Shown piece after piece: positions 17,220 through 26,747 of a stretch of DNA of 64,000 bases (position 1 is the first letter of the stretch; the number at the start of each line of letters is the position of its first letter). This stretch comes from Polynucleobacter arcticus (GTDB taxonomy: Bacteria; Pseudomonadota; Gammaproteobacteria; Burkholderiales; Burkholderiaceae): contig NZ_CP028940.1 in assembly GCF_013307205.1 (NCBI RefSeq), forward strand, positions 1,471,702 through 1,535,701, given 5' to 3'. Under the pieces are notes generated by a model. That model ran no database searches, had not been told where the DNA came from, and was given only the letters and a program-made list of their open reading frames with translations. Both the position numbers and the translations under genes were made by a program.

Positions 17220-18961
17220 GCGTATTTGCCCAACGCCCTTTCTCTGACCGTACGGCCGGCTGGTTACAGCAGAGTGGTCTACACCCATTGCTAGCCAGAT
17301 TGTATGCAGCCCGCGGGGTTGATAAGCCTGAAGAGTTATCACTCGATCTCAAGCAACTACTCTCACCTACCGAGTTAAGAAACTGCATCAGTACTGCCAC
17401 CTTGCTCGCCGATATTCTTGAGCGCAAAGAGTCCATGCTGGTAGTAGCTGACTATGACTGTGATGGTGCTACTGCCTGTGCCGTTGCACTGCGTGGATTG
17501 AAGATGCTGGGTGGGCCCGATACGGCAATTCAGTTTTTAGTACCAAACCGCTTTACGATGGGCTACGGATTAACTCCAGAGGTAGTCGATTTAGCTGCCC
17601 AACAAACTCCAAAACCCAAATATCTCATCACAGTCGATAACGGCATTGCTAGTGAGGCCGGCGTAGATCGAGCCCGCGAGCTGGGCATGGAAGTGATCGT
17701 GACCGATCATCACCTCCCAGGAGATCGACTCCCCAAAGCCACTGCCATCGTCAATCCGAATCAACCGGGTTGCACCTTCCCTAGCAAAGCACTCGCCGGC
17801 GTTGGAGTGATGTTCTATTTACTAGTAGCGCTTCGTGCAGAGCTTCGTCAGCGCGGAAAATTTACTGCGCAGACTCAACCCAAAATTGAAAATCTATTAG
17901 ACCTCGTCGCATTAGGTACCGTAGCGGATGTTGCGCAGCTCGATCGCAATAATCGCATCTTGGTTTCTAATGGCTTAAAGCGTATTCGCATGGGAGTCTC
18001 GCAGGCTGGTATACAGGCACTCTTTCAGGCGGCGGTCCGCGATCCTCGCAAAGCCAATACTTTTGATTTGGGTTTTGCTATTGGCCCACGACTCAATGCG
18101 GCAGGACGTCTTGCAGATATGACTTTGGGCATCCGCTTGTTACTCTGCGATCAGCCTGATGAAGCTATTGAGTTAGCGTATGAGCTCGATCGCATTAATC
18201 GCGAACGTCGCGTGATTGAGGGCGGCATGCAAGAGGCTGCTCTTGCCCATCTCGCTGAAGATCAGCTAGCGGGAACCATGGCTGAGCGCTCCAGCATCTG
18301 CCTTTGGAATCAACAATGGCATCAGGGCGTGGTTGGTATTGTGGCCTCGCGCCTCAAAGAGCGCTTTAATCGTCCTGCCATTGTGTTTGCTCCTGCAGAT
18401 GGTGCCGCTGGCGAAGAATTACGCGGGTCTGGAAGATCGATTAGCGGCTTTCATTTGCGGGATGCCTTGGATGTGGTTTCCAAACGAGAGCCTGGTTTGA
18501 TTCTCAAATTTGGTGGCCATGCGATGGCGGCGGGACTGTCTATTAGAAAAGCGGATTTTGAGCAATTCGATACCCTCTTTCAACTGGTTGCAGCAGAGCT
18601 ATTGAGTGATGAGTTATTAGAGCGTCGCCACATACATGATGGCGTCCTCGATCCGTCCGAATTCACAACAGAAACGGGTGACCTCCTGGCCGAAGAAATT
18701 TGGGGTCAAGGCTTTCCTCAGCCGATTTTTTATGGGGAATTTGAAATTGGCCAGCAGAGCCTGATGAAAGAAAAGCATCTTCGCTTGCAGCTTCGTCCAC
18801 TGGGGGATGGCCATTTGGCTAGCAAACCACTCACCGGCGTCTGGTTCAATCGAACCCAGCCCTTACCAGCCAAGGCCAGGCTAGCCTACCGCCTAGTGAC
18901 CGATCGCTTCCAGGGTCAAGCTCGCGTACAACTCATGATTGAGGCTCACGACGAGGGCTAA
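17216..18961 (+). CDS. recJ: single-stranded-DNA exonuclease RecJ
   Basis: 581 residues from ATG 17216, chosen because it overlaps the previous stop as ATGA and matches the family N-terminus (MSVFAQRPFSDRTAGWL). The longer reading from 17162 is unlikely. The DHH domain has ADYDCDGATA, ITVDNG and VTDHHLPGD. The DHHA1 domain carries GSGRSISGFHLRDAL and GGHAMAAGLSI, and a C-terminal OB-like domain follows. It degrades single-stranded DNA 5'-3' in recombination and mismatch repair. The stop lies 41 bases before prfB, the common order in Burkholderiales. Confidence 0.95.
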   Translation: MSVFAQRPFSDRTAGWLQQSGLHPLLARLYAARGVDKPEELSLDLKQLLSPTELRNCISTATLLADILERKESMLVVADYDCDGATACAVALRGLKMLGGPDTAIQFLVPNRFTMGYGLTPEVVDLAAQQTPKPKYLITVDNGIASEAGVDRARELGMEVIVTDHHLPGDRLPKATAIVNPNQPGCTFPSKALAGVGVMFYLLVALRAELRQRGKFTAQTQPKIENLLDLVALGTVADVAQLDRNNRILVSNGLKRIRMGVSQAGIQALFQAAVRDPRKANTFDLGFAIGPRLNAAGRLADMTLGIRLLLCDQPDEAIELAYELDRINRERRVIEGGMQEAALAHLAEDQLAGTMAERSSICLWNQQWHQGVVGIVASRLKERFNRPAIVFAPADGAAGEELRGSGRSISGFHLRDALDVVSKREPGLILKFGGHAMAAGLSIRKADFEQFDTLFQLVAAELLSDELLERRHIHDGVLDPSEFTTETGDLLAEEIWGQGFPQPIFYGEFEIGQQSLMKEKHLRLQLRPLGDGHLASKPLTGVWFNRTQPLPAKARLAYRLVTDRFQGQARVQLMIEAHDEG

Positions 18962-19001
18962 GCTTCGGACCTGACTGAAATAACCCCCTTATAATCAGGG
19001 G

Positions 19002-20106
19002 ATGGAAGCCGAACAACTCAATATTATTTCAAATACCCTCTCCGATCTGCTCACCCGTGAGCAAGCACTTCGGGGGTATCTTTGACTTCGAGGTAAAGTC
19101 ACGTCGCCTTACTGAAGTTAACTCAATTCTGGAAGATCCCACCATCTGGGATGACCAAAAGAAAGCGCAAGCGCTGGGCAAAGAAAAGAAGTTGCTCGAT
19201 GGCGTAGTTGCCACCCTCACGGATTTAAATAGCAACATCACTGGCGCACTCGAATTATTCGACATGGCTAAAGAAGAGAGTGATTTTGAAACGATTGGCG
19301 CTCTCGAGCAAGATGTCGAGAGCTATAGCAAGATCATTCACGATTTAGAGTTCCGTCGCATGTTCCACAACGAGATGGATCCCTGCAGCTGCTTTATTGA
19401 TATACAAGCGGGCGCTGGCGGAACTGAGGCATGCGATTGGGCGAGCATGCTCTTTCGCCAATACCTCAAGTATTGCGAGCGCAAAGGATATAAAACAGAA
19501 ATCCTTGAAGAATCTGATGGGGATGTAGCGGGTATTAAGAGCGCTACCATCAAAGTCGATGGTGAATATGCTTATGGCCATTTGCGCTCAGAAACGGGTG
19601 TTCACCGTTTGGTTCGTAAATCTCCCTTTGACTCATCCAATGGTCGCCATACCTCCTTTGCCAGTATTTATGTTTATCCAGAGATTGATGACTCGATTGA
19701 GATTGATGTCAATCCAGCAGATATTCGTACCGACACCTATCGCGCCTCTGGTGCGGGTGGTCAGCACATTAATAAGACCGACTCTGCTGTTCGCCTCACC
19801 CACCTCCCTACTGGGATTGTGGTTCAGTGCCAAAACGATCGAAGCCAGCATCGGAATCGAGCTGAAGCAATGACCATGTTGAAGTCACGCCTATATGAGC
19901 ACGAAATGCAAAAGCGCCGTGTAGAGCAAGATAAATTAGAGGCTACTAAAACAGATGTGGGCTGGGGTCATCAGATCCGCTCCTATGTCCTGGACCAGAG
20001 CCGAATTAAAGATCTACGTACGAACGTTGAGATCTCCAATACGCAAAAAGTTCTGGATGGTGATCTTGATGCCTTTATTGAAGCCAGCCTAAAACAAGGC
20101 GTCTGA
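19002..20106 (+). CDS. prfB: peptide chain release factor 2, with programmed +1 frameshift
   Basis: Translation starts at ATG 19002 and reads 27 codons ([15 protein letters not shown]...) to an in-frame TGA at 19083. A +1 shift at CTT-TGA-C continues from GAC 19084 to the stop at 20104, giving about 367 residues, the normal RF2 length. The second frame contains the GGQ motif ([20 protein letters not shown]) and the RF2 tripeptide SPF in [11 protein letters not shown]2 releases peptides at UGA and UAA, and the in-frame UGA gives autoregulation. An annotation that starts at 19057 in the second frame misses the true N-terminus. It is followed by lysS, as in many proteobacteria. Confidence 0.96.
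19072..19086 (+). promoter_or_regulatory. prfB +1 frameshift site
   Basis: The sequence CGGGGGTATCTTTGAC holds the internal Shine-Dalgarno-like G-run, the slippery CTT codon and the TGA stop followed by C. It is almost identical to the classical E. coli RF2 site. When RF2 is scarce the ribosome slips forward one base at CTT. Confidence 0.95.
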
Positions 20107-20140
20107 TTCATTACCCCTATTTCAGTGACTTAAAAACTAT

Positions 20141-21697
20141 ATGAACGATCAAGCGAATCCCAATCCTAATCCAGTCTCCACCACTGAAGCTGTTGATGAA
20201 AATCACATCATTGCTGAGCGGCGTGAAAAATTAGCGAAGTTACGTGCAAGCGGAGTAGCATTTCCGAATGACTTCGTACCAACACACTTGGCTACAGATC
20301 TGCATACCCACTACGACAGTCTTACTAAAGAAGAGTTGGCTGCTAAGAAGGTGCATGTCAAAGTGGCTGGTCGTATGGTGCTCAAGCGCGTAATGGGGAA
20401 GGCCAGCTTTGCCACCATTCAAGATCGCAGTGGTCAGATTCAGTTCTATATCAATGATGAAATCAGCGGTGCCGATACCCATGGGGCTTTTAAGCACTGG
20501 GATATGGGTGACTTTATCTCTGCTGAAGGCAATTTATTTAAGACAAACAAAGGTGAACTCTCAGTCGAATGCAGCAACTTGCGCCTACTGAGCAAATCCT
20601 TGCGCCCTCTTCCGGACAAGTTTCATGGCCTCTCTGATTTGGAGACCAAATACCGTCAACGCTATGTTGATTTGATCGTCAATCCAGCGAGCCGCAATAC
20701 TTTTAGAGCGCGTAGCAATACGATTGCCTCCTTACGGCGTCACATGCTCGATGCGGACTTCATGGAAGTCGAAACACCGATGCTCCATCCGATTCCTGGT
20801 GGCGCTACAGCTAAACCATTTATCACGCACCACAACGCTTTAGATATGCAAATGTTCTTGCGTATTGCGCCAGAGCTTTATCTCAAGCGTTTGGTAGTCG
20901 GTGGTTTTGAGCGCGTGTTCGAAATTAACCGCAACTTCCGCAATGAAGGTGTGAGCCCCCGCCACAATCCAGAATTCACCATGATGGAGTTCTATGCAGC
21001 CTATACAGATTACCGTTGGTTGATGGATTTCACAGAGAGCTTGATTCGTGCTGCAGCTATCGATTCTCAAGGTACCGCCGTACTGACCCACCAGGGTCGT
21101 GAACTCGATTTGAGCAAGCCATTCCAGCGCTTAACCATTACCGAAGCTATCCTCAAGTACTGCGGTCAGTCCAATAAGAGCTACGAAGCTGCGCAACTAG
21201 AGGATGCCGTATTCATTCGCGCTGAATTGAAAAAAGGTGGTGAAAATCCAGATAGCCCTACACTCAAGAACGCTGGTATTGGCGCACTTCAATTGGCCCT
21301 CTTTGAATTGGTTGCTGAAGCGCATCTCTGGGAGCCAACCTACATCATTGATTACCCAATCGAAGTCAGTCCCCTCGCCCGTGAATCTGATACACGTCCT
21401 GGTGTTACAGAGCGCTTTGAGCTATTTATTACCGGTCGCGAAATTGCCAACGGCTTCTCTGAGCTCAATGATGCTGAAGATCAAGCTAATCGTTTCCGTA
21501 AACAGGTAGAGCAAAAAGAAGCCGGCGACGAAGAAGCCATGTACTTTGACCATGACTTCATTCGTGCCCTAGAGTACGGCATGCCACCAACGGGTGGTTG
21601 TGGTATTGGCATTGACCGTCTAGTGATGCTATTGACTGATGTACCTAATATTCGTGATGTGATTTTGTTCCCACATCTGCGTCGCGAAGAAGAGTAA
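20141..21697 (+). CDS. lysS: lysyl-tRNA synthetase, class II
   Basis: 518 residues. An N-terminal OB-fold anticodon-binding domain ([23 protein letters not shown]) is followed by the class II catalytic domain. Motif 1 lies near [20 protein letters not shown], motif 2 has [21 protein letters not shown], and motif 3 is [16 protein letters not shown]. It charges tRNA-Lys. It lies 34 bases after prfB and is followed by a terminator, so prfB-lysS is probably an operon. Confidence 0.97.
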   Translation: MNDQANPNPNPVSTTEAVDENHIIAERREKLAKLRASGVAFPNDFVPTHLATDLHTHYDSLTKEELAAKKVHVKVAGRMVLKRVMGKASFATIQDRSGQIQFYINDEISGADTHGAFKHWDMGDFISAEGNLFKTNKGELSVECSNLRLLSKSLRPLPDKFHGLSDLETKYRQRYVDLIVNPASRNTFRARSNTIASLRRHMLDADFMEVETPMLHPIPGGATAKPFITHHNALDMQMFLRIAPELYLKRLVVGGFERVFEINRNFRNEGVSPRHNPEFTMMEFYAAYTDYRWLMDFTESLIRAAAIDSQGTAVLTHQGRELDLSKPFQRLTITEAILKYCGQSNKSYEAAQLEDAVFIRAELKKGGENPDSPTLKNAGIGALQLALFELVAEAHLWEPTYIIDYPIEVSPLARESDTRPGVTERFELFITGREIANGFSELNDAEDQANRFRKQVEQKEAGDEEAMYFDHDFIRALEYGMPPTGGCGIGIDRLVMLLTDVPNIRDVILFPHLRREEE

Positions 21698-21730
21698 TTC
21701 ATTCAGACCTTACTTTCTAGTAAATCAAAA

Positions 21731-21760
21731 GCCGCAGAATTAAACTCCTGCGGCTTTTTC
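21731..21760 (+). terminator. rho-independent terminator of lysS
   Basis: GCCGCAG and CTGCGGC pair around a short AT-rich loop and are followed by TTTTTC. The hairpin sits between the converging lysS and OsmC genes. An A-run on the left side makes weak use in the opposite direction possible. Confidence 0.8.
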
Positions 21761-21780
21761 TTTTAATGCGGCCAATCAGC

Positions 21781-22233
21781 TTAGTTGGCTGGATATAGCT
21801 TGGTGTTCTCACTATCGAGGACAGTGACATTGACCGGAATACCTAGACTTACACTAGAAGATACAGTACAGAAATCCTGAAACTGCGCCAATACACGCTC
21901 GATATTTTCGACGGATTTACCTGGTACGCCAATACGGATCTCTACATAGATAGCCAAGATGCGTAAACGATTTTCTGCATTTCTACCTATCTCACAAGTC
22001 GCCTTGGTTTCAATGGGCTCTGGATTTTGCTTAAACTTTCTGAGCGCAAAGAGTAGCGAATCAGACAAGCAATTTGCCACGCCCGCCAGCAAGAACTGGG
22101 ATGGCGTTGCCCCTTGAGATTTGCCCAATGGTGGGGGCTCATCACCATAAATGGGATCTCGCTCTTCGCTGTAATAAATAGCAAATTGATAATCGCTTTG
22201 CTGCACTAGTCTTACAGAAGGCTCATTACTCAT
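21781..22233 (-). CDS. OsmC/Ohr-family protein
   Basis: About 150 residues from ATG 22233, which has a good ribosome site (GGAGAATCT). A reading from 22260 adds nine residues. The OsmC fold is supported by GATPSQFLLAGVANCLSDSLLFALRK, with the conserved cysteine, and by CEIGRNAENRLRILAI. A second cysteine of the Ohr peroxidase pair appears in FQDFCTVSSSVSLGIPV. The family reduces organic hydroperoxides or acts under osmotic and oxidative stress. The substrate here is not shown. Confidence 0.8.
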   Translation of the reverse strand: MSNEPSVRLVQQSDYQFAIYYSEERDPIYGDEPPPLGKSQGATPSQFLLAGVANCLSDSLLFALRKFKQNPEPIETKATCEIGRNAENRLRILAIYVEIRIGVPGKSVENIERVLAQFQDFCTVSSSVSLGIPVNVTVLDSENTKLYPAN

Positions 22234-22261
22234 AGATTCTCCAATCACTGATGACGCCAAA

Positions 22262-22747
22262 CTAATATATGGCAGGAATTAATTTTTTAACTTTGTACTG
22301 ATAGTCCCGATAAATAGGGAAGCGCTCCACCAACCAAACCTCTTCTCGTCTTGCTTTTATATCGAATAAGATAAATAACCCAATGGCGTAGGCTAAAACA
22401 TAAATGCCAGGGAACATAAAGAACCAGGCAAGTGCCGCTAGCAGCACTCCAAAATAGATGGGATGTCGAACGAAACGGTATAGACCAGTCTGAACTAGCT
22501 CTGCGCCATCTTTAGGACAAGGTAAAGGTGTAAAGTTTTTTCCTAGGTTCATCACGGCAATGCCCATGATCAAAAAAGCTAGTAAGCCAATAGCAACACC
22601 ACAAGATTGAATAATCGTTTTTAGCGGCTCTCCATTCACCAAAAGGGGGCCTTGTGGTCCAAATAAAATCAGTCCAATCAGAACGGCCTGGACAATCACA
22701 TACCGTGCACCTCTATCAGAGATGGACTTATGAGGTACAGGATTCAT
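22262..22747 (-). CDS. isoprenylcysteine/phospholipid methyltransferase-like membrane protein
   Basis: 161 residues with about four membrane helices. The conserved signature GLYRFVRHPIYFGVLLAALAW and the later EEVWLVERFPIYRDYQYKVKKLIP match the ICMT/PEMT-like membrane methyltransferase superfamily, where these parts bind S-adenosylmethionine. The substrate is unknown; bacterial members methylate lipids or small molecules, and many are uncharacterised. It lies directly upstream of the OsmC gene on the same strand, 28 bases away, so co-transcription is likely. Confidence 0.7.
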   Translation of the reverse strand: MNPVPHKSISDRGARYVIVQAVLIGLILFGPQGPLLVNGEPLKTIIQSCGVAIGLLAFLIMGIAVMNLGKNFTPLPCPKDGAELVQTGLYRFVRHPIYFGVLLAALAWFFMFPGIYVLAYAIGLFILFDIKARREEVWLVERFPIYRDYQYKVKKLIPAIY

Positions 22748-22787
22748 GGTGTGGCCTTGTGAAGATCAGACCACAGTCTATCTTGAT

Positions 22788-23060
22788 TTAATAAGTTAAT
22801 GCTTTCTTAAAATGCTCATCAATGCTGGTGCCATCCTGGGAGAGCACATGTTGCGCAAGCAGAAACACTCCCGAGAAAAAGCTTAAGCAAACCAATAGGC
22901 CGAAGGCGTGGTATTGATTTAAACCACTTTGGTTGAGAGCCTCAAGATAGGAACTGCTTTCTAAGGCAAGGTGGGTGGAGAGGCTGAGCAGGGCCAAACC
23001 CAGAAAAATCTGGAGGATAGTTAGAAATAAGGGCTTTGCAGTTTTAGTCTTTGTGGACAT
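22788..23060 (-). CDS. small two-helix membrane protein
   Basis: 90 residues with two hydrophobic segments (LFLTILQIFLGLALLSLSTH and HAFGLLVCLSFFSGVFLLAQ) joined by a polar loop, and an acidic/basic tail. No family is recognised. A reasonable ribosome site (AAGGAGGACTG) precedes ATG 23060. It probably leads the transcript containing the methyltransferase-like and OsmC genes. Confidence 0.6.
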   Translation of the reverse strand: MSTKTKTAKPLFLTILQIFLGLALLSLSTHLALESSSYLEALNQSGLNQYHAFGLLVCLSFFSGVFLLAQHVLSQDGTSIDEHFKKALTY

Positions 23061-23210
23061 CAGTCCTCCTTGGGATAGGTATAGTGAGATCTTATGGGAG
23101 CTAGCACTACTTGTAAAAGACCCCTTTTTTATAAGCTAAATACTTTTTTATCTTTAGAACTACGCCTAGAACGAGGATAATTGGGTTTTTGTGATTACTA
23201 TTAAGTACTT

Positions 23211-23987
23211 ATGGCAGCCTACAACACCGAAACCGTCCTGACCGTTCAGCACTGGAATGACACCCTCTTTAGCTTTACAACTACCAGAAACAAAGGCTTA
23301 CGCTTTCGTAGTGGTCACTTTTTGATGATTGGACTTGAGGTTGAAGGCAAGCCACTAGTACGCGCTTATAGCGTTGCCAGTCCAAACTATGAAGAGCATT
23401 TAGAGTTTTTGAGCATTAAAGTTCAAGATGGTCCGCTCACTTCACGTCTCCAGAAGATTCAGGTAGGTGACCCTATCTTGGTAAGCGAGAAATCTGTTGG
23501 TACATTAGTGATTGATGATTTGAATCCAGGAAAACATCTCTACTTGTTTAGCACTGGCACTGGTCTCGCTCCATTTATGAGTATTATTCGCGACCCAGAT
23601 ACGTACGAGAAATTCGAGAAAGTGGTTCTGATTCATGGCGTACGTTTAGTGAGTGAATTGGCATATGCTGAATACATCAAGAATGAATTAACCCAAGATG
23701 AATATATTGGCGAAATCATTCGCGAAAAGCTGATCTACTATCCAACGGTGACGCGCGAGGCATTCAAGCACACAGGTCGTTTAACTACGGCGATTGAGTC
23801 TGGCCAACTCTTTAAAGATATTGGCTTGCCTCCATTAGATCCGGCAGTGGATCGCGCCATGATCTGCGGCAGCCCATCCATGCTGAAAGAAACCGCTGAA
23901 ATGCTCGATGCCAAAGGCTTCAAAGTATCCCCAAGCCTTGGTCAGTTAGGCGACTATGTCTTTGAGCGGGCATTCGTTGAAAAGTGA
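23211..23987 (+). CDS. fpr: ferredoxin--NADP(+) reductase
   Basis: 258 residues of the bacterial class I FNR type. The FAD-binding RAYSVASPNYEEHLEF segment and the NADP-binding GTGLAPFMSIIRDPDTYE motif are present. MICGSPSMLKETAEML follows, and the C-terminus ends in VFERAFVEK, the typical short E. coli-like tail. It moves electrons between NADPH and ferredoxin or flavodoxin. The neighbouring sulfur reduction genes and the isc ferredoxin encoded further right are possible clients. Confidence 0.92.
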   Translation: MAAYNTETVLTVQHWNDTLFSFTTTRNKGLRFRSGHFLMIGLEVEGKPLVRAYSVASPNYEEHLEFLSIKVQDGPLTSRLQKIQVGDPILVSEKSVGTLVIDDLNPGKHLYLFSTGTGLAPFMSIIRDPDTYEKFEKVVLIHGVRLVSELAYAEYIKNELTQDEYIGEIIREKLIYYPTVTREAFKHTGRLTTAIESGQLFKDIGLPPLDPAVDRAMICGSPSMLKETAEMLDAKGFKVSPSLGQLGDYVFERAFVEK

Positions 23988-24092
23988 TTAAATCTATATA
24001 TCTATAAGTAATTTAGATATCGCTATATATTTCTTGTGGATATATAGAGCCCTTGTTAAATTATCCTAACGAGATATTTACTAGGAACCGAG

Positions 24093-24257
24093 ATGTCCCC
24101 CGTCAGAGAGTATTACAACCCAGTTATTACCAAGCTATTGCGTGAACATGATCGTTTACCACATGAGAATGTAGCTGAGCGCAAGAGTTTCCAGCGCCAA
24201 ATACTCTTTCTCATGAATACTATTAAGCTCGATGAGTTTGAGAAAGCTTTCGCTTAA
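24093..24257 (+). CDS. 54-residue conserved-looking small protein
   Basis: ATG 24093, preceded by TAGGAACCGAG, opens a frame to TAA 24255. The product begins MSPVREYYNPVITKLLREHD, is strongly charged and helical, and has no signal peptide. It ends 11 bases before the TauE-like gene. Good codon-like use and the ribosome site favour a real gene. I know no family for it, and its position at the head of the sulfate-reduction operon suggests a role there. It was found by reading, being shorter than the usual size cut-off. Confidence 0.5.
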   Translation: MSPVREYYNPVITKLLREHDRLPHENVAERKSFQRQILFLMNTIKLDEFEKAFA

Positions 24258-24268
24258 TTATAGAAAGC

Positions 24269-25069
24269 GTGATTGTGATTCAATTTTTACTTGATTCATC
24301 GCATTTTATTATTTCAGGCGCACTCGTCGGAGTAATGGTTGGCATGACTGGCGTAGGCGGTGGATCACTAATGACGCCCTTGCTTACACTGATCTTTGGA
24401 GTTTCCCCAACAGCAGCGGTAGGGACTGATCTTGCATTTGCAGCAATTACTAAAGGATTTGGCACTGCTGCGCACCGCTTTCATGGAAATGTGCGCTGGG
24501 ATATTGTTCGACTGCTCTGTATCGGGAGTATCAGTACGGCAATTCTCTCAATCCTAGTTTTAAAATATGCAGGACCGGTTTCTAAGGACTGGAATCACCT
24601 CATTAGCATTTCTATTGGAATCTCCGTTCTACTAACAGCCACATCCCTTCTTTTCAGAATGAAAATTCTGAGATGGGTTCTAGAAAATCCACATTACCTT
24701 CCAACAGGTAAAGCATTGAGGATCACCACAATTGTTGTGGGTGCTGTGATTGGTGTCCTCGTAACAGTCTCATCAATTGGAGCCGGGGCAATTGGTGCGA
24801 CACTTATTTTATTGCTATACCCACACTTAAAAGCCTCTGAAGTTGCGGGCACTGATATTGCTTATGCAGTGCCCTTGACTGCGCTGGCTGGGCTTGGGCA
24901 TTGGTGGCTAGGTAATGTACATTTTGACTTACTAATGGGATTGCTAATTGGATCTGTACCTGCTATCTGGCTAGGCGCCAAACTCTCAAGCGTACTCTCT
25001 GAGCGCGCTACACGTACGGCACTGGCGGGCACATTATTTCTGGTTGGGGTGAAGCTGGTGTCCTCATGA
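24269..25069 (+). CDS. TauE/SafE-family sulfite/sulfonate exporter-like permease
   Basis: 266 residues with about eight membrane helices and the duplicated family motif: GVMVGMTGVGGGSLMTPLL near the N-terminus and VTVSSIGAGAIGATLILLL in the second half. The start is GTG 24269 after AGAAAG. Members export sulfite, sulfoacetate or related anions. Here it overlaps the APS reductase gene by four bases (ATGA at 25066), so it is translated with cysH and could remove excess sulfite. Confidence 0.85.
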   Translation: MIVIQFLLDSSHFIISGALVGVMVGMTGVGGGSLMTPLLTLIFGVSPTAAVGTDLAFAAITKGFGTAAHRFHGNVRWDIVRLLCIGSISTAILSILVLKYAGPVSKDWNHLISISIGISVLLTATSLLFRMKILRWVLENPHYLPTGKALRITTIVVGAVIGVLVTVSSIGAGAIGATLILLLYPHLKASEVAGTDIAYAVPLTALAGLGHWWLGNVHFDLLMGLLIGSVPAIWLGAKLSSVLSERATRTALAGTLFLVGVKLVSS

Positions 25070-25794
25070 TTAAACCAGAATTTTGGTCTATTCCAGGAAG
25101 TGCTTTATCTGCCAATCGGTTAGCAGAAAAGAAAGCCGCCCTCAAGCAGCGCTTAACAGATATTGCTACACGATTTTCCGATCTCCGTTTCGCCACTAGC
25201 CTCGCCGCTGAAGACATGGTGATTACAGATGCCATTGCTAAGTCCAAAGCAAACATTCGCTTATTCACACTGGCTACCGGTCGTCTTCATCAAGAAACTT
25301 TGGAAATGACCCAAACTACAGAAAATCACTATAGGATTTCAATCGCGAAAGCCTACCCAGAAGATAGTGATATTCAAGAATTTATTGATCAGTACGGTAT
25401 GAATGGTTTTTACGATGGCGAAGAGGCTAAAAAAGCCTGCTGTGGTGCTCGAAAAATTAAGCCCTTAAATGCTGCCTTACTTGGTGCTGATGCTTGGCTG
25501 ACCGGTCAAAGACGTGAGCAATCGACTACTCGAGTTGAGCTAAATTTTGAAGAACATGATGATGCTCGTGGCATTGCCAAGTTCAACCCCTTATTTGATT
25601 GGACCGAGAGTGATATCTGGGCCTATATCAAACAGGAGAATGTACCCATTCATCCGCTGCATTTAAAGGGCTACCCTAGTATTGGCTGCGAACCCTGTAC
25701 ACGTCCTGTTAAACAGGGCGAGGATATTCGTGCAGGTCGTTGGTGGTGGTTACAGAGCGATAGTAAAGAGTGCGGTCTTCACGTAAACAAATAA
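25066..25794 (+). CDS. cysH: adenylyl-sulfate (APS) reductase
   Basis: 242 residues of the PAPS/APS reductase family with PP-loop-like ATSLAAEDMV. Two pairs of cysteines (KACCGARK and GCEPCTRPV) bind a [4Fe-4S] cluster, the feature that separates APS reductases from PAPS reductases. The catalytic ECGLH lies at the C-terminus. It reduces adenylyl sulfate to sulfite with thioredoxin. It is followed by cysD and cysN, which make its substrate, so no APS kinase is needed. Confidence 0.94.
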   Translation: MIKPEFWSIPGSALSANRLAEKKAALKQRLTDIATRFSDLRFATSLAAEDMVITDAIAKSKANIRLFTLATGRLHQETLEMTQTTENHYRISIAKAYPEDSDIQEFIDQYGMNGFYDGEEAKKACCGARKIKPLNAALLGADAWLTGQRREQSTTRVELNFEEHDDARGIAKFNPLFDWTESDIWAYIKQENVPIHPLHLKGYPSIGCEPCTRPVKQGEDIRAGRWWWLQSDSKECGLHVNK

Positions 25795-25823
25795 TTATTT
25801 AATGGCAAAGAACAAATTACGAA

Positions 25824-26747
25824 ATGCAAGAACAAAAACTGTTAGATGATCATTTGGATTGGCTTGAAGCTGAGTCAATCTATATCATCCGTGAAGTAGT
25901 TGCGCAATGCGCAAACCCCGCAATGCTTTTCTCAGGCGGGAAGGATTCGATTGTGATGTTTCACCTAGCACGTAAAGCCTTCCAATTTGGCGATCGCCCA
26001 GTAAAGCTACCTTTCCCTATCTTACATATCGATACTGGCCATAACTATCCAGAAGTGATTGCCTATCGCGATGCAGTAGTTGAAAATACGGGTGTGAAAC
26101 TGATTGTTGGTCATGTTGAAGACTCCATCAAAAAAGGTACTGTACGTCTCCGTAAAGAAACAGATTCACGTAATGCTGCTCAAGCTGTCACCTTACTTGA
26201 GGCAATTTCCGAGTATGAGTTTGATGCTCTTATGGGTGGTGCACGGCGCGATGAAGAAAAAGCGAGGGCCAAAGAGCGCATCTTTTCTTTTCGTGATGAA
26301 TTCGGTCAATGGGATCCAAAGGCACAGCGCCCTGAGCTCTGGAATCTTTATAACGCTCGTATTGCCAAAGGTGAAAACATGCGCGTATTCCCCATCTCTA
26401 ATTGGACCGAGCTCGATATTTGGCAATACATCGCTCGCGAGAATTTAGAGCTACCAAGTATCTACTACACCCATGAGCGCGAAGTCGTCCGAAAAAATAG
26501 CCTTTTGGTTCCCGTTACCAATATCACCCCTAAAGCACCTGGGGATGTTAGCGAAGTATTGAGTGTGCGTTTTCGTACTGTGGGCGATATTAGCTGCACC
26601 TGCCCCGTACTGAGTACAGCTGCTACGCCCATCGATATTATTGCTGAAACTGCGATTACTGAGATTACCGAGCGCGGTGCAACGCGGATGGATGATCAGA
26701 TAAATGAGGCCTCGATGGAGCGCCGTAAGAAAGAAGGTTACTTCTAA
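25824..26747 (+). CDS. cysD: sulfate adenylyltransferase subunit 2
   Basis: 307 residues of the ATP-PPase family, with the P-loop FSGGKDSIVMFHLARKAF and the CysD-specific GGARRDEEKARAKERIFSFRD. It makes adenylyl sulfate from sulfate and ATP together with CysN. Its TAA shares one base with the cysN ATG (TAATG), showing tight coupling. The length matches the family. Confidence 0.96.
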   Translation: MQEQKLLDDHLDWLEAESIYIIREVVAQCANPAMLFSGGKDSIVMFHLARKAFQFGDRPVKLPFPILHIDTGHNYPEVIAYRDAVVENTGVKLIVGHVEDSIKKGTVRLRKETDSRNAAQAVTLLEAISEYEFDALMGGARRDEEKARAKERIFSFRDEFGQWDPKAQRPELWNLYNARIAKGENMRVFPISNWTELDIWQYIARENLELPSIYYTHEREVVRKNSLLVPVTNITPKAPGDVSEVLSVRFRTVGDISCTCPVLSTAATPIDIIAETAITEITERGATRMDDQINEASMERRKKEGYF

